Shown: positions 22,804-36,605 of the stretch, in pieces
Layout: every line of letters begins with the position of its first letter
How positions within the stretch are numbered: position 1 is the stretch's first letter
NCBI RefSeq assembly: GCF_000422985.1
Contig: NZ_KE383966.1
Span: 165,829 to 229,828, forward strand
Direction: 5' to 3'
Source of the DNA: Erythrobacter cryptus DSM 12079
GTDB taxonomy: Bacteria; Pseudomonadota; Alphaproteobacteria; Sphingomonadales; Sphingomonadaceae
Length of the DNA: 64,000 bases
Program-made: the position numbers and the translations under genes
Notes under the pieces: generated by a model
The model's input: the letters and a program-made list of their open reading frames with translations, nothing else
Database searches by the model: none
What the model was told of the DNA's origin: nothing

Positions 22804-23858
22804 GCCGGTTGCAGCCGGATCGCTTGCGGCAGGGTGTTGGCCCGCGGCCGCTGGAGGAACATCCGCGCAAAGGCAAGGCCCGCGCCGATCGTGCCGGAGA
22901 GCCGCTGCGCCCAGCCAGCAAGGCCCCCGCGCGCCTTGCCATCCTCGATCCGGCCCGCGGCGCGGCGCAGCCTTTCCATCTGCGCGCGAAAGGCCGGGGA
23001 GTCGATATCAAGCTCGACCGGGAAGACCTGGCGGGCGATCTGGTTGCAGATCGAAAACACCTTGTAATCATATTCGGTCGGATCAAGGCCCAGCGCGGCG
23101 TGAAACACCGGCCGGTTGTGATCGCGCACATACATCGTGGCATAGACCGACAGCAGGAAGAAGCGGATCCACAGCTTGTTGGCGCCTTCAAGCAGCTTGG
23201 GATCGGAGCGCAGCAGCATGGCGAAGGCCTCGCCATGGCGGAACTCGTCGTTGCACCACTGCTCGAACCAGTCGAAGATCGGGTGGAACTTGTATTGCGG
23301 GTTGCGCGCAAGGTGCCGATAGATGGTGATGTAGCGCGCATAGCCGATCTTCTCGCTCAGATAGACCGCGTAGAAGATGAACTTGGGCTTGAAGAAGGTG
23401 TATTTCTTGGTCCTGGTGAGAAAGCCGAGATCCACCCCGATCCCGGCATCCTTGAGGCACTCGTTGATGAAGCCGGCATGGCGGCTTTCATCGCGCGCCA
23501 GCAGGCGGAAGAGCTGCTTGACATCGGGGTTCCTGGTGCGCCGGGCGATTTCGGCATAGAGCACGCAGCCCGAAAACTCCGAAGTCATCGAGCTGACGAG
23601 GAAATCGGTGAACTCCTGCCGCAGCGCCGGCTCCAGCCCCTCGATCGCGCCGACAAAGCTCTCGGCGCGCTTGAAGTGGCGCTTGTTCGGGTCAGCGCTC
23701 ATGTCGGCGATCAGCTGGTCCCACTCGGCCCTCACCGGGCTGACATCGATGGCATCGAGCGCATCGAAATCGGTGGTGTAGAAGCGGGGGGTGAGGATGG
23801 TGTCCTGCGTTGCCAGCGCCATCGCCTCCTCGCTGGTCATCGGCTTGTAGGCGTTCAT
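22797..23858 (-). CDS. acsF: Mg-protoporphyrin IX monomethyl ester oxidative cyclase, O2-dependent
   Basis: A 353-residue diiron membrane-associated protein that forms the isocyclic ring E using O2. Metal-ligand motifs are ARDESRHAG and [12 protein letters not shown], together with an earlier Glu in LYAEIARRT. It overlaps the preceding small gene by 4 nt and puhE by 7 nt. No oxygen-independent bchE is present in this window, so pigment synthesis here depends on O2, as expected for an aerobic anoxygenic phototroph. Confidence 0.95.
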   Translation of the reverse strand: MNAYKPMTSEEAMALATQDTILTPRFYTTDFDALDAIDVSPVRAEWDQLIADMSADPNKRHFKRAESFVGAIEGLEPALRQEFTDFLVSSMTSEFSGCVLYAEIARRTRNPDVKQLFRLLARDESRHAGFINECLKDAGIGVDLGFLTRTKKYTFFKPKFIFYAVYLSEKIGYARYITIYRHLARNPQYKFHPIFDWFEQWCNDEFRHGEAFAMLLRSDPKLLEGANKLWIRFFLLSVYATMYVRDHNRPVFHAALGLDPTEYDYKVFSICNQIARQVFPVELDIDSPAFRAQMERLRRAAGRIEDGKARGGLAGWAQRLSGTIGAGLAFARMFLQRPRANTLPQAIRLQPAW

Positions 23859-24139
23859 TTGATCCTCCCGGCGTTGAAGCTCACTTCGTAAAGCTCGCTG
23901 AGATCGAAATAGGCAGCAAGGCGCACCAGCCGGCGCCGCAGCGGCCCGGCGCGGGTGATGGTGGCGCGGCGTTCAAACACCTGGCGCGTGCCGAAGGGGA
24001 TCTGGATCGGCGCGCCGTGCACGCGCACCCTGTCACCGGGGAAGATCTCGACCTCCTCGGCCAGTTCCACATGGGCGTGGAAGGCCTCGGGGCTCTGTTC
24101 CACGGTGATGGTGCAGGGGGTCTCGAAGCGCCGGCCCAT
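23855..24139 (-). CDS. bciE: small protein upstream of acsF, probable cyclase subunit BciE
   Basis: A 94-residue soluble, beta-rich protein ([19 protein letters not shown], then [16 protein letters not shown]) with no cysteine pair or membrane span. It sits exactly between puhC and acsF, overlapping puhC by 1 nt and acsF by 4 nt. In Rhodobacter sphaeroides the gene at this position encodes BciE, a subunit required by the alphaproteobacterial O2-dependent cyclase. I assign BciE from position, size and coupling; I could not align it. The alternative is an unrelated small assembly protein. Confidence 0.72.
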   Translation of the reverse strand: MGRRFETPCTITVEQSPEAFHAHVELAEEVEIFPGDRVRVHGAPIQIPFGTRQVFERRATITRAGPLRRRLVRLAAYFDLSELYEVSFNAGRIK

Positions 24140-24621
24140 CAGCGTGCCTCCTGCGCCAGCATATTGGCAAAGACCGCGCGGTTGATCGGGCCGAAGGAGG
24201 CAACCTCGATGCTGCGCCCGGTGGCCGGATCGTGCAGGGTGAGCGCGCCATCGGGCCAGGAGATAAGCTCGAAGGCAACCTCCGGCCCAAGCCCGCGGAT
24301 GCGGCGCTGGTGCACCAGCGCGCGCACGCTGGCGCGCACGAACCCGCCTTCGCCCGGGCCGAAGCGGGCGAGCACCGCCTTGCTCGCCCCGTCCTCGACC
24401 CGCACGGTGCCATCGGGCTCGTCGAAGAAGCGCAAGGGGCGCTGCGCCTCGGGCCTGGTGCCGGCCTCGGCGCGGGCCTTTTCGGGGATCGCGCTGCGCT
24501 CAAACAGGCCGAAGCTGACCGAGGCGGTGAGCGCGAGCGAGATCGCCACGATGCCGCCCATCAGCAGCAGCGGCACCTTGTGAACGGTGACTTCGTCCTT
24601 CTCGTATTCGCGAACGATCAT
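24139..24621 (-). CDS. puhC: photosynthetic complex assembly protein PuhC
   Basis: A 160-residue protein with a short cytoplasmic N-terminus, one transmembrane helix (about residues 16-40, PLLLMGGIVAISLAL) and a periplasmic domain with RFFDEPDGTVRVEDG and RALVHQRRIRGL segments typical of PuhC. It is needed for full levels of reaction-centre/LH1 complex in Rhodobacter. Overlaps puhB by 4 nt (ATGA) and bciE by 1 nt. Confidence 0.9.
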   Translation of the reverse strand: MIVREYEKDEVTVHKVPLLLMGGIVAISLALTASVSFGLFERSAIPEKARAEAGTRPEAQRPLRFFDEPDGTVRVEDGASKAVLARFGPGEGGFVRASVRALVHQRRIRGLGPEVAFELISWPDGALTLHDPATGRSIEVASFGPINRAVFANMLAQEAR

Positions 24622-25400
24622 GCCGTCGCTCCTTCAAGACCGGCCGCAAGACCCGCCTCGCCCAGCCGGCCTTTCGCGCCGCCCTGCGCCGGCAGCGCGC
24701 CGGCCATGCTGCCAGCCTCGCCTGCCGGGGCGGCGCTTTCCTTGATCCCGATCAAATTTTGCGTGATCGCGCCGTGCCGTGCCCGGGCCGCGGCGATCAG
24801 GTGCGCGAGCGCCGCCGCATCGGGCACGGCGCGCAGCATCGGCTGGGGCATGGCATAGTGCCAGGGGCGCACATGGGGCCAGAGCAGCAGCGTACCGAGG
24901 ATCCGCTCGCCCGCCAGCTCGAAGGCAATATCGCCATGCCCCTGGCCGCGCAGGCGCAGATGGGCGGCCCTGATCTGCTTCAAGGGGATGTTGATGCGGG
25001 TTTCGATCGCCATGCCGATGCGCAGGATCAGCCGGCTGTCGGTGAGGATGTAGAGCGTGGTGCGCGTGCTGTGCCAGGCGATGAGGTAGAGGAGCGCAAG
25101 CAGCGCGGCGCCCAGCACCCCGGCCACGATCGCCGCATCACTCCTTCCGGTGGCAAGCGCGATCACCACCAGGGCTGCCATGTAAAGCCCGAGCGCGCGG
25201 GTGTGAAAGGCGCTGCGGGCAAGCAGGCGCAGATCGGGCCGGCCCTTCCACAGCACCTTTTCATCTGCTGCCGGGGTGCCCATCCGATCGCCAAAGGCGC
25301 GCGGGCCATCCTCCTCGAGCGCGGCGTGATCGATCCCCTCGGGCAGCGCTGGCAGCGTGGCTGCCGGCGCCGCCTCAAGGCCGGGGGTGGTTACAGCCAT
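24618..25400 (-). CDS. puhB: photosynthetic complex assembly protein PuhB
   Basis: A 260-residue membrane protein with the PuhB core: KVLWKGRPDLRLLARSAFH, two or more transmembrane helices and a PH-like domain starting YILTDSRLILRIGMAIETR. It assists reaction-centre assembly. It is longer than the usual ~210-residue PuhB because of an Ala/Pro-rich N-terminal stretch (about 1-45) and a low-complexity Ala/Gly-rich tail (about 217-260). Its start overlaps the puhA end by 10 nt. Confidence 0.9.
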   Translation of the reverse strand: MAVTTPGLEAAPAATLPALPEGIDHAALEEDGPRAFGDRMGTPAADEKVLWKGRPDLRLLARSAFHTRALGLYMAALVVIALATGRSDAAIVAGVLGAALLALLYLIAWHSTRTTLYILTDSRLILRIGMAIETRINIPLKQIRAAHLRLRGQGHGDIAFELAGERILGTLLLWPHVRPWHYAMPQPMLRAVPDAAALAHLIAAARARHGAITQNLIGIKESAAPAGEAGSMAGALPAQGGAKGRLGEAGLAAGLEGATA

Positions 25401-26176
25401 GCTTCCGACCTCTCGGGCGTGGCATACATGTAGCCGCCACCGAAATAGGCCTGGATGCGGTCTTCCTCGTAGCGGGTGATGATGCCGGGGGTTTCAAGCT
25501 GGGGCACATTTTCGAACTGGGCCGAAGTGATCGCATCGATCTCGACCAGTTCGGGCTTGTCGTTGAAGAAGCCTCTGGTCTGCACCGCGGCCACCATCAT
25601 CGGGGCCAGCACCTTCTTGCCGCTGTTGGTCTCGATCTCGAGATAGCGGATGATGTGCTCGGCCTGGTCAACCCAGATGTCGCTGACCTTGCCCACGGTC
25701 ACGCCGTCGGCGGCCACCACCGGCCAGCCGATCAGCTGCGGATCGCGCGGGGAGACGATGATCTCGTGGCTCTGGCCGATCGGCACGATGCGCGGGCGCC
25801 CGTCGAAGGTGAGATCGGGATATTTGGCACGGTTGGCCCAGGCCGCCGGCCCAAGCCCGTCGATCATCGGATCGCCGGTCGGCACCCAGGGCGCGCCGGC
25901 GGCGTTGAAGGCCTGCACCGCGGGGATGTTGATGTCATCGCGCGGATTGTCCTCGGGCACATAGGTGCCGCGGCCATGGGGCAGCTTGAACACCTTCTTG
26001 TCGCCATCGAACAGGCTGCCGGGGTGGATCTTGCCGGTCTGTTCATCCTCAAGCGGATAGCCTTCGCGGCGGCTTTCGCGGTTGAGATAGAAAACCAGCG
26101 CGATGAAGAAGACGAAGAACAGCAGGAAGGCGAGTTCAGCGACGTCGAGCGTGCCGACAATATAGGCTGCATTCAT
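25391..26176 (-). CDS. puhA: photosynthetic reaction centre H subunit
   Basis: A 261-residue subunit with one N-terminal transmembrane helix (LAFLLFFVFFIALVFYLNRE) and the cytoplasmic PRC-barrel domain (GWPVVAADGVTVGKVSDIWV). It caps the cytoplasmic face of PufLM and shapes the proton path to QB. Preceded by a 73-nt gap from lhaA and a good AGAGGAA ribosome site, so it may also have its own promoter. Confidence 0.96.
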   Translation of the reverse strand: MNAAYIVGTLDVAELAFLLFFVFFIALVFYLNRESRREGYPLEDEQTGKIHPGSLFDGDKKVFKLPHGRGTYVPEDNPRDDINIPAVQAFNAAGAPWVPTGDPMIDGLGPAAWANRAKYPDLTFDGRPRIVPIGQSHEIIVSPRDPQLIGWPVVAADGVTVGKVSDIWVDQAEHIIRYLEIETNSGKKVLAPMMVAAVQTRGFFNDKPELVEIDAITSAQFENVPQLETPGIITRYEEDRIQAYFGGGYMYATPERSEAWL

Positions 26177-26249
26177 TTCACATTCCTCTCATGGAACAGA
26201 CCGGCCGAGGCCGGGCCGGGCAGGATCAGGGACAGGCGGGCACGGGTAA

Positions 26250-27689
26250 TCATGTCGGAAACTCCCTCAGGCCGAAGGGCTGGGCGAGGGGATCGTCGGG
26301 CGCGCCGCGGCGGCGGCGGGCATGGCCCACAAGCGGGCCGAGCGCCGCCATCCCGGCAAGCAGCAGCGCGATTTCAAGCATATAGACGGTGGAATAGCCG
26401 CTCGCCCTGGTCGCCACCGAGGCGTTCGCCGCGCCGCTGCCGACCCAGGCGGCAACGCCATCGCGGATGAGGCCGCCAAGCGCGATGCCGGTGCCGGCAC
26501 AGGTCGCCTGCACCGCGCCCCAGGCACCCAGCGCAAGACCGGCAGTCTCGCTGCGCGCAAGGCTCATGGCCTCCATCAGCGTGCCGACCGAGAACAGCCC
26601 GAGGCCAAGCCCGATCCCCAGCGCCCCGGCATAGAGCAGCAGCGCCGCGGCAAAGGGCCCGGCAAAGAGCACCAGCAGGAAGGCGTTGATCCCGATCACC
26701 AGCCCCGCCCCGGCCAGCCGCAGCGGATCCCACCCGCGCGCGAGCGCCCGGCCCGAGAGCATGAAGCCGATGAGCGAGCCCAGCGCCCACGCCCCCGTCA
26801 GCCCGGTGGTCGCCCCGACCGAAAGGCCGAGGATCTCCCCGCCATAGGGCTCGAGCAGCGCATCCTGCATGGCAAAGCCCGCCGCGCCGATGCCGATCGC
26901 GGTGAGCAGCCGGGCATTGCGCCCGTCGCGCACGAAGGCCTGCCACAATTCGCCGAAGGTGGGCGTCTCGCGGTCGGGCGCGGTGATCTTGGTGTTGCGC
27001 GCCTCCTGCTTCCACAGCGCGGTGGTGTTGAGCACCAGGGTGAGCAGCGCGCAGCCCTGGATCACCTGCACCAGCCTGGTCGGCGAATAATCAGCCAGCA
27101 CCCCGCCGATGACGAAGGCGGCAAACATCATGCCGATAAGCAGCATGACATAGAGCAGCGCCACCGCGCGCGGGCGCTTGTCTTGCGGGGCAAGATCGCT
27201 GGTGAGCGCGAGGCCTGCGGTCTGGGTGACGTGAAAGCCGGTGCCGGTGAGCAGGAAGGCCGCCGCCGCGGCGATGAGGCCAAGGGTGAAGCGCTCCGGC
27301 ACGCCCAGCAGCAGCAGCGCGAAGGGCATGATCGCCAGCCCGCCGAACTGCATCAGCGTGCCGAACCAGATATAGGGCACCCGCCGCCAGCCGAGCACCG
27401 AGCGGTGGGTGTCGGACTTGTGGCCGATCAGCGCGCGGAACGGCGCCACCACCAGCGGCGCCGCGATCAGCAGCGCCACCAGCCAGGTGGGCGTGCCCAG
27501 CTCCACCACCATCACCCGGTTCAAGGTGCCGTTCAAGAGCACCATCGCCATCCCCACGCTGACCTGGAACAGCGCCAGGCGCAGCAGCCGACCGAGTGGC
27601 AGATCGGCGCTCGCCGCGTCGGCAAAGGGCAGGAGGCGGAAGATCGCCTCGGTCCAGTGCGGCGGGGCAGGGCGCGCCGGGCGGCTCAT
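26250..27689 (-). CDS. lhaA: PucC-family LH1 assembly protein LhaA
   Basis: A 479-residue, 12-helix MFS-like protein of the PucC/LhaA/Bch2 family. Typical segments are LNRVMVVELGTPTWLVA, the RALIGHKSDTHRSVLGWRRVPYIW loop and GFAMQDALLEPYGGEI. Its place between bchM and puhA is that of lhaA in Rhodobacter, whose product helps assemble LH1, possibly by delivering bacteriochlorophyll. The 4-nt overlap is with bchM upstream. Confidence 0.93.
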   Translation of the reverse strand: MSRPARPAPPHWTEAIFRLLPFADAASADLPLGRLLRLALFQVSVGMAMVLLNGTLNRVMVVELGTPTWLVALLIAAPLVVAPFRALIGHKSDTHRSVLGWRRVPYIWFGTLMQFGGLAIMPFALLLLGVPERFTLGLIAAAAAFLLTGTGFHVTQTAGLALTSDLAPQDKRPRAVALLYVMLLIGMMFAAFVIGGVLADYSPTRLVQVIQGCALLTLVLNTTALWKQEARNTKITAPDRETPTFGELWQAFVRDGRNARLLTAIGIGAAGFAMQDALLEPYGGEILGLSVGATTGLTGAWALGSLIGFMLSGRALARGWDPLRLAGAGLVIGINAFLLVLFAGPFAAALLLYAGALGIGLGLGLFSVGTLMEAMSLARSETAGLALGAWGAVQATCAGTGIALGGLIRDGVAAWVGSGAANASVATRASGYSTVYMLEIALLLAGMAALGPLVGHARRRRGAPDDPLAQPFGLREFPT

Positions 27690-28389
27690 CCCATCCTCAC
27701 CAGTTCGAGCGCCTGCGAGGTATAAAATCCGCTGCTGATGCGCTTGGTGCGGCCGATGCGCCAGCCATCGAGCCGGGCAAGGCGCGCGGAGAGATCGCTT
27801 TCGGCCACCGGCACGATTGCCGGGCTGCGATCGGACCGGGGAAAGACCTTGCCGACATTGTGCATCGCCGCCAGCAGCGGCGTGCGCGGGGCGAAGGTGA
27901 AAAGGATCGAGCCGCTGGTGCGCGCCGCCAGCCGGGCGAGCGCGGCGACGAGGTCTTCGGGCTGATAGTGGATGAGCGAATCCATCGCCACGGCATGGGC
28001 AAAGCTGCCGAGATCGGGATCGAGCATGTCGCCGCAGCGCCAGCGGATGCGGCCATGGCCGAGGAAGGAGGGGGTGCGCTCGCGCGCCACCTCGATGAGG
28101 CCGGGGGCGATGTCGATGCCGATCACCTCGGCCCCGCGGCAGGCCGCCGCGATCGCCAGCGCACCGGTGCCGCAGCCGGCATCGAGCACCCGGGTGCGGC
28201 GCAGATCGGGCGGCAGCCAGCCGAGCAGGGTGGCGCGCATCGCCTCGCGCCCGGCGCGCACCGTGGCGCGGATGCCCGAGACCTTGACGTCCGAGGTGAG
28301 ATCGATCCAGGCCTGGCGCGCGGTGCTGTCGAAATAGGTCGCCAGGGCCTCGCGGCGCAGTTCATATTCGGATGGGTTGCGGCTGGCCA

Positions 28390-28390
<1 letters not shown>
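27686..28390 (-). CDS. bchM: Mg-protoporphyrin IX methyltransferase
   Basis: A 234-residue SAM-dependent methyltransferase with motif I VLDAGCGTGALAIAAA, an acidic GIDIAP loop and MDSLIHYQPED. It esterifies the C13 propionate of Mg-protoporphyrin IX before ring E closure. The start at 28390 overlaps the bchL stop by 1 nt (TGATG) and the end overlaps lhaA by 4 nt. Confidence 0.95.
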
Positions 28391-29289
<899 letters not shown>

Positions 29290-29300
29290 CTATCCCTTGG

Positions 29301-32300
29301 TCATTCGGCCGGGAACACGCCTTCGAGGCGGTCCTCCAGCTCGTCATTGGCTTCGCGCAGCGCGGCGAGGGTGGCCTCGTCGGGCGTCCACAGATTGCGC
29401 TGGCAGGCTTCGAGCAGGCGGCCGGCCACCCGCGCCGAGCTCTTGGGGTTGAGCGCCGCCATGCGCCGGCGCATCTCGGCATCGAGCACGAAGGTCTCGG
29501 AAATCTTCTGATAGACCCATGGGGCCACCTGCCCGGTGGTGGCCGACCAGCCCAGCGTGCTGGTGACGTGGCCCTCGATCTGGCGCACGCCTTCATAGCC
29601 GTGTTCGAGCAGGCTTTCGAACCAGCGCGGGTTCAGCGTGCGGGTGCGGGTTTCAAGGTCGATCTGTTCGCCGAGCGTGCGCACCTTGGGGCTGCCGCGG
29701 GTGGCATCGAGGATATAGACCGGGGTTTCGGACCCCTTGGCCCGCGCCACCGAGCGGGTGACCCCGCCAAGGCCATCGACATATTGGTCAACGTCATTGA
29801 TGCCCAGTTCGATGCTCTCGAGGTTCTGATAGGTGAAATCGACCGTGGCGAGCGCGCTTCTGAGCAACTCGCGCTGCTGCACCGGCCGGCCCGAGACGCC
29901 ATAGGCAAAGCCCTTGTTGCTCTCGAAGGCATTGGCCAGTTCATCCGGATCGGCCCAGACCCCGCCGGCGATCATCTGGTTGACATTGGCGCCATAGGCC
30001 CCTTCGGCATTGGAGAACACGCGCAGCGCCGCGGTCTCGAGATCGCAGCCATGCTGCTGCATCAGCGCGAGGCTGTGCATGCGGATGAAATTGGCCTCCT
30101 CAGGCTCCTCGGCCTGACTGGCGAGCAGCGCGGCTTCGGCCAGCATTCGGATCTGCATCGGCAGGAGATCGCGGAAGATGCCCGAAAGCGTCATCACCAC
30201 GTCGATCCGCGGGCGGCCGAGTTCTGCGAGCGGGATGAGTTCGGCCCCGGCCAGGCGCCCATAGGTGTCGCGCCGCGGGCGCGCGCCCATCAGCCGCAGC
30301 GCCTGGGCCACCTGCACCCCTTCGGACTTCATGTTGTCAGTGCCCCACAGCACCATGGCGATGCTTTCGGGGAAAGGCTCGCCGCCCTCGATGTGGCGGG
30401 CGATCAGCGCTTCGGCCTGGGCGCTGCCAAGCCGGCAGGCATAGGCCGAGGGCATGAGGAAGGGGTCAAAGCCGTGGATGTTGCGCCCGGTGGGCAGCAC
30501 CTCGGGATTGACCACCAGATCCCCGCCCGGCGCCGGGGGCACATAGCCGCCATCGAGCGCGTGGATCAGCGCGCCCAGCTCGTCCGAGGCGGCAAGCCGC
30601 GCGGCCAGCGCGGCGCGATCGGGGGTGGGGCCATCGTGGCTGCCCGCTTCCATCATCGCATCGAGCATGTGCTCGGCCTCGGCCCCTTGCGGGTTGCGGC
30701 CAAGGACATGCAGCCCATGGGGGATCAGCACCTCCTCGATCTCGTAAAGGCGCGCGGGCAGCTCGCCGATATCGCCATAGGTGATGTCGAGCGCTTCGGC
30801 CTGATCGGCGATGAGGCGGGCAAGATCGGCGCGCTCGGCGGCATGATCGGCATCATCGGGCGCGGCGCGCCAGCGATCGAGGCTGGCCTTGAGTTCGGCC
30901 AGGCCCTTGTAAAGCCCGGCCTGCGCCAGCGGCGGGGTGAGATAGCTGATCAGCGTCGCGCCCGAGCGGCGCTTGGCCAGCATCCCTTCGGACGGGTTGT
31001 TGGCGGCGTAGAGATAGAAATTGGGGCAAGCGCCGATCAGCCGGTCAGGCCAGCACTGGCCCGACATCCCGGCCTGCTTTCCGGGCATGAACTCGAGCGC
31101 ACCATGGGTGCCGAAATGCAGGATCACATCGGCGCCGAAATCCTCGCGCAGGAAGCGGTAGAAGGCGCTGAAGGCGTGGGTCGGGGCAAAGCCGCCCTCG
31201 AACAGCAGCCGCATCGGATCGCCCTCATAGCCAAAGCCGGGCTGCACCCCGATAAAGACATTGCCGAGCTGAAGGCCCTGGACGAGGATATGCCCGCCAT
31301 CGGCAAGCTGCCGGCCAGGAGCCGGGCCCCAGGCGGCCTCGATCTCGGCAAGGTAAGGCTCGCGCCGCACATGCTCATCGGCCGGGATGCGGTGGGCGAC
31401 ATTGGCATCGGTGCCATAGCGCTCGGCATTGCCGCCCAAAAGCGCCTCGCGCAGCGCCTCGACGCTTTCGGGCACCTCGAGGCTGTAGCCTTCGGCCTTG
31501 AGCCTTTGGAGCGTGGCGTGAAGCGATTCGTGCACCGCGAGGAAGGCGGCGGTGCCGGTGGCTCCGGCATTGGGGGGGAAGTTGAACAGCACGATGGCAA
31601 GCTTGCGCGCCGCGCGCGCCTTGCGGCGCAGGCGGATGAGCATCAAGGTGCGCGCGGCCAGCGCCTCGGCCCGCTCGGGGCAGGCCTGCATCGGCTTGGC
31701 CTTGTGCGAGGCCGGGCGCGGACATTTGCGCGCGCAGCCGGTGCAGCCACCTTCGCCCCCGCCGGCGCGCCCGCCAAAGACATGCGGCACGCAGGCACCA
31801 TCAAGCTCGGGCAGGGCCACCAGCATGGTCGCCTCGATCGGCAGGAGCCCCTGCGCACGGTGCGCCCATTCCTCGATCGTCTGGAACTCGGTGGCATGGG
31901 CGGCGATGTAAGGCAGATCGAGCCGGGCGAGCACCTCGCGCGCGGCTGCCGCATCGGAATAGGCAGGCCCGCCGACCAGCGAAAAGCCGGTGAGATTGAC
32001 GATCGCATCGACCGTGGGCCGCCCGTCGGGGCCGATGAAGAACTTCTCGATCGCCGGGCGCGCATCGAGCCCGCTGGCAAACACCGGCACCACCTTGAGC
32101 CCGGCGGCCTCGAAGGCGGCGATCGCCCCGTCATAATGCGCGCAGTCACGCCCGAGGATGTAGGAGCGCAGCAGGATGAGGCCGACCGTGCCCTCGCGCC
32201 CTTCGCCTTCGGGCAGCAGCCGCAGGCTTTCGGAAATGCGCTGGCGGGTGCGCGGGTGATAGACCCCGGTTTCGGGATATTCGCGCGGCGGCTCGGCCGG

Positions 32301-32948
32301 GGTGATGCCGCGGCGATAAATCCGATCGCCCGCGGCATAGCGGTCGATCAGCGCGCGCACCATGGCGATCACGTTCTCGTCCGATCCGGCGAGCCAGTAT
32401 TGCAGCGTGAGGAAATAGGCGCGCACATCCTGCGCGGTGCCGGGAATGAACTTCAAGAGCTTGGGCAGGCGGCGCAGCAGTTTCATCTGCCCGGCGCCCG
32501 AATTGCTCGGCCCCTGGCCCTGCTTGCCCGGCTTGCCGCGCAGCCGCTTGAGCAGCGCCAGCGGGCCGCGGGCCGGCGCGTCCATGCGGTATTGGCCCAT
32601 TTTGGTGAGCCGCACCACTTCGCCCGCGCTCATCATGCACACCATGGCATCGCAGGCCTCGCGCCGCGCCTCGAGGCTGGGCAGGATCAGGCGGATGTGA
32701 TCATCGAGGAAAAGCATCGTGGCGATCACGATGTCGGCCTCGGCAATCGCGGCCTTTACCCTCTCGAGCGCGCCGGCATCGCTCGCCCAGTCACTGGCGG
32801 CATGGAGGCTGAGCGCGATGCCCTCGGGCGCGAGCGCGGCTTCGGCCCGGTTCACCGCGCCCTTCAGGTGATTGTCGAGCGTGACGATCGCCACCCGCAC
32901 AGGCGCCCGCGGATCGACCGAGGCGGGGGAGGCGATCTTACCGTGCAT
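29301..32948 (-). CDS. bchH: magnesium chelatase subunit H
   Basis: A 1215-residue protein, normal for the porphyrin-binding catalytic subunit that inserts Mg into protoporphyrin IX with BchI and BchD. Seen are [36 protein letters not shown] and the C-terminal [12 protein letters not shown] region. The start at 32948 ([16 protein letters not shown]) overlaps the bchB end by 11 nt. The frame is open about 100 codons further upstream but that part is Pro/Arg-rich and only an overlap with bchB. Confidence 0.97.
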   Translation of the reverse strand: MHGKIASPASVDPRAPVRVAIVTLDNHLKGAVNRAEAALAPEGIALSLHAASDWASDAGALERVKAAIAEADIVIATMLFLDDHIRLILPSLEARREACDAMVCMMSAGEVVRLTKMGQYRMDAPARGPLALLKRLRGKPGKQGQGPSNSGAGQMKLLRRLPKLLKFIPGTAQDVRAYFLTLQYWLAGSDENVIAMVRALIDRYAAGDRIYRRGITPAEPPREYPETGVYHPRTRQRISESLRLLPEGEGREGTVGLILLRSYILGRDCAHYDGAIAAFEAAGLKVVPVFASGLDARPAIEKFFIGPDGRPTVDAIVNLTGFSLVGGPAYSDAAAAREVLARLDLPYIAAHATEFQTIEEWAHRAQGLLPIEATMLVALPELDGACVPHVFGGRAGGGEGGCTGCARKCPRPASHKAKPMQACPERAEALAARTLMLIRLRRKARAARKLAIVLFNFPPNAGATGTAAFLAVHESLHATLQRLKAEGYSLEVPESVEALREALLGGNAERYGTDANVAHRIPADEHVRREPYLAEIEAAWGPAPGRQLADGGHILVQGLQLGNVFIGVQPGFGYEGDPMRLLFEGGFAPTHAFSAFYRFLREDFGADVILHFGTHGALEFMPGKQAGMSGQCWPDRLIGACPNFYLYAANNPSEGMLAKRRSGATLISYLTPPLAQAGLYKGLAELKASLDRWRAAPDDADHAAERADLARLIADQAEALDITYGDIGELPARLYEIEEVLIPHGLHVLGRNPQGAEAEHMLDAMMEAGSHDGPTPDRAALAARLAASDELGALIHALDGGYVPPAPGGDLVVNPEVLPTGRNIHGFDPFLMPSAYACRLGSAQAEALIARHIEGGEPFPESIAMVLWGTDNMKSEGVQVAQALRLMGARPRRDTYGRLAGAELIPLAELGRPRIDVVMTLSGIFRDLLPMQIRMLAEAALLASQAEEPEEANFIRMHSLALMQQHGCDLETAALRVFSNAEGAYGANVNQMIAGGVWADPDELANAFESNKGFAYGVSGRPVQQRELLRSALATVDFTYQNLESIELGINDVDQYVDGLGGVTRSVARAKGSETPVYILDATRGSPKVRTLGEQIDLETRTRTLNPRWFESLLEHGYEGVRQIEGHVTSTLGWSATTGQVAPWVYQKISETFVLDAEMRRRMAALNPKSSARVAGRLLEACQRNLWTPDEATLAALREANDELEDRLEGVFPAE

Positions 32949-34545
32949 AATGGGCCTTGGCCTCGTAGAGCGTGTCGAGATCGATGGCGCTGCGCCCTTC
33001 GGCAGCGGCGAATGCCTCGGTGTTGCGGCGCGCCTTGCCGCGCACGAAGAAGGGGATTTTCTTGAGTTCGCGCTCGGCCTCGGCGGTCCACACCGGCCCG
33101 CCCGTGTCGGCTGGGGCCGGTTCGGGCGCGGCTGGCGCTGGGCCGGGGGCGGGCGCGGCCTCATGGGCCGGTGCCGGGGTGCTGGCTGCGCGGCTTCCCC
33201 CAGGCGCGCGCGGGCTGTGCGCGGCGAGGTGGCTGGGGCCGGCCTCGTCGGCAAATTCGAAATCCTCGCGGAACATGGTGAGCAGGTGCTCCTCCAGCCC
33301 CATCACCAGCGGGTGCACCCAGGTGTCGAAGATCACGTTGGCGCCCTCGAAGCCCATCTGCGGCGAGTGGCGCGCGGGGAAATCCTGCACATGCACCGGG
33401 GCCGAGATCACCGCGCAGGGCAGGCCGAGCCGCTTGGCGATGTGGCGCTCCATCTGCGTGCCCAGCACCAGCTCGGGCGCGGCGGCGGCGATCGCTTCCT
33501 CAACCGCGAGATGATCGTCGGTGATCAGCGGCTCGACCCCGCAGGCCGCCGCCTCGGCGCGCAGGTCGCGGGCGAATTCGCGGTTGTAGCAGCCAAGGCC
33601 GCAGACCTCGAAGCCCAGTTCCTTGCGGGCGATGCGGGCCGCGGCGATGGCGTGGGTGGCATCGCCGAAGATGAACACGCGCTTGCCGGTGAGATAGGTC
33701 GAATCGACCGAGCGGCTCCACCACGGCAGGCGGGAAGAGGTGTCGCCGAGGGCAGGCGTGGGATCTGCACCTGCCAGCTCGGCGACTTCGGCGATGAAGG
33801 AGCGGGTGGCTCCCACGCCGATCGGGACGGTCCGCACCGCGGGCTGCGCGAATGTGCGCTCCAGCCAGCGGGCGGCCTCATCTGCGATTTCGGGATAAAG
33901 GACGATGTTGAAATCGGCCGCGCCGATGTGGGCGATGTCCCTCGGCCTCGCGCCCAGCGGGGCGACGAGATTGACCTCGACCCCGAGGCAATCGAGGATC
34001 TTGCGCACCTCGACGAGATCGTCGCGGTGGCGAAAACCGAGCGCGGTGGGGCCAAGGATGTTGGCCCGCGCCGGGCGGCCCGCGCGCGGGGGGCGCGTGA
34101 GCGACCGATCGGCGAGCGTGCGCACGATCTGGTAGAAGGTTTCAGCCGCGCCCCAGTTTTCCTTGCGGCTGTAGCTCGGCAGTTCGAGCGGAATGGCAGG
34201 CACGGGCAGGCCCATCGCCTCGGCCAAGCCCCCCGGATCGTCCTGGATCAGCTCGGCGGTGCAGGAGGCGCCGACGATGATCGCCTCAGGGGCAAAGCGC
34301 GCCACCGCCTCGCGCGCGGCATCCTGGAACAGCTGGGCGGTGTCCTTGCCCAGATCGCGCGCTTCGAAGGTGGTGTAGGTCACCGGCGGGCGCTTGGCGC
34401 GCCGCTCGATCATGGTGAACAACAGGTCGGCATAGGTATCGCCCTGGGGGGCGTGGAGCACGTAGTGCAGCCCTTCCATCGCGGTCGCGACCCGCATGGC
34501 CCCCACGTGGGGCGGCCCTTCATAGGTCCAGACCGCCAGCTGCAT
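32938..34545 (-). CDS. bchB: dark-operative protochlorophyllide reductase subunit B
   Basis: A 535-residue protein related to NifK. Asp36 in APQGDTYA, the unusual fourth ligand of the NB cluster, is in its exact expected place when translation starts at 34545 ([12 protein letters not shown]), which fixes the start. The C-terminal substrate-recognition domain ([20 protein letters not shown]) is joined by a Pro/Ala-rich linker of about 40 residues. Together with BchN it binds protochlorophyllide and reduces ring D independently of light. 4 nt separate it from bchN. Confidence 0.97.
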   Translation of the reverse strand: MQLAVWTYEGPPHVGAMRVATAMEGLHYVLHAPQGDTYADLLFTMIERRAKRPPVTYTTFEARDLGKDTAQLFQDAAREAVARFAPEAIIVGASCTAELIQDDPGGLAEAMGLPVPAIPLELPSYSRKENWGAAETFYQIVRTLADRSLTRPPRAGRPARANILGPTALGFRHRDDLVEVRKILDCLGVEVNLVAPLGARPRDIAHIGAADFNIVLYPEIADEAARWLERTFAQPAVRTVPIGVGATRSFIAEVAELAGADPTPALGDTSSRLPWWSRSVDSTYLTGKRVFIFGDATHAIAAARIARKELGFEVCGLGCYNREFARDLRAEAAACGVEPLITDDHLAVEEAIAAAAPELVLGTQMERHIAKRLGLPCAVISAPVHVQDFPARHSPQMGFEGANVIFDTWVHPLVMGLEEHLLTMFREDFEFADEAGPSHLAAHSPRAPGGSRAASTPAPAHEAAPAPGPAPAAPEPAPADTGGPVWTAEAERELKKIPFFVRGKARRNTEAFAAAEGRSAIDLDTLYEAKAHYAR

Positions 34546-34549
34546 CGCC

Positions 34550-36433
<1,884 letters not shown>

Positions 36434-36452
36434 TTACTCTTTAGCCCCTATG

Positions 36453-36470
36453 TGTCAACTCAATTGGACG
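36453..36470. promoter_or_regulatory. PpsR/CrtJ-like site TGTCAACTCAATTGGACG
   Basis: It matches the known TGT-N12-ACA PpsR target except for the last base (ACG). It lies between divergent bchF and ppaA, 54 nt from the bchF start, so it could repress both units. Confidence 0.6.
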
Positions 36471-36605
36471 TTTAGCTAGCTTGACGACCATGCCCTTGTC
36501 GGTAAGGTCGTTTGCGCCCTGATCGAAAAGAGCGTAAAAGAGAGTCGCTGGCTTTTCGGGATCAGAGCCAAGGCCGCTTCGTCCGGTTGTGGTCGCCACC
36601 TCCTC

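Noticed and set aside
29568-33065. Very long open frame (over 1,100 codons) on the plus strand opposite bchH
   Set aside because: It is antisense to a securely identified bchH, has no recognisable domain and an Arg/Gly/His-rich composition typical of shadow frames in GC-rich DNA.
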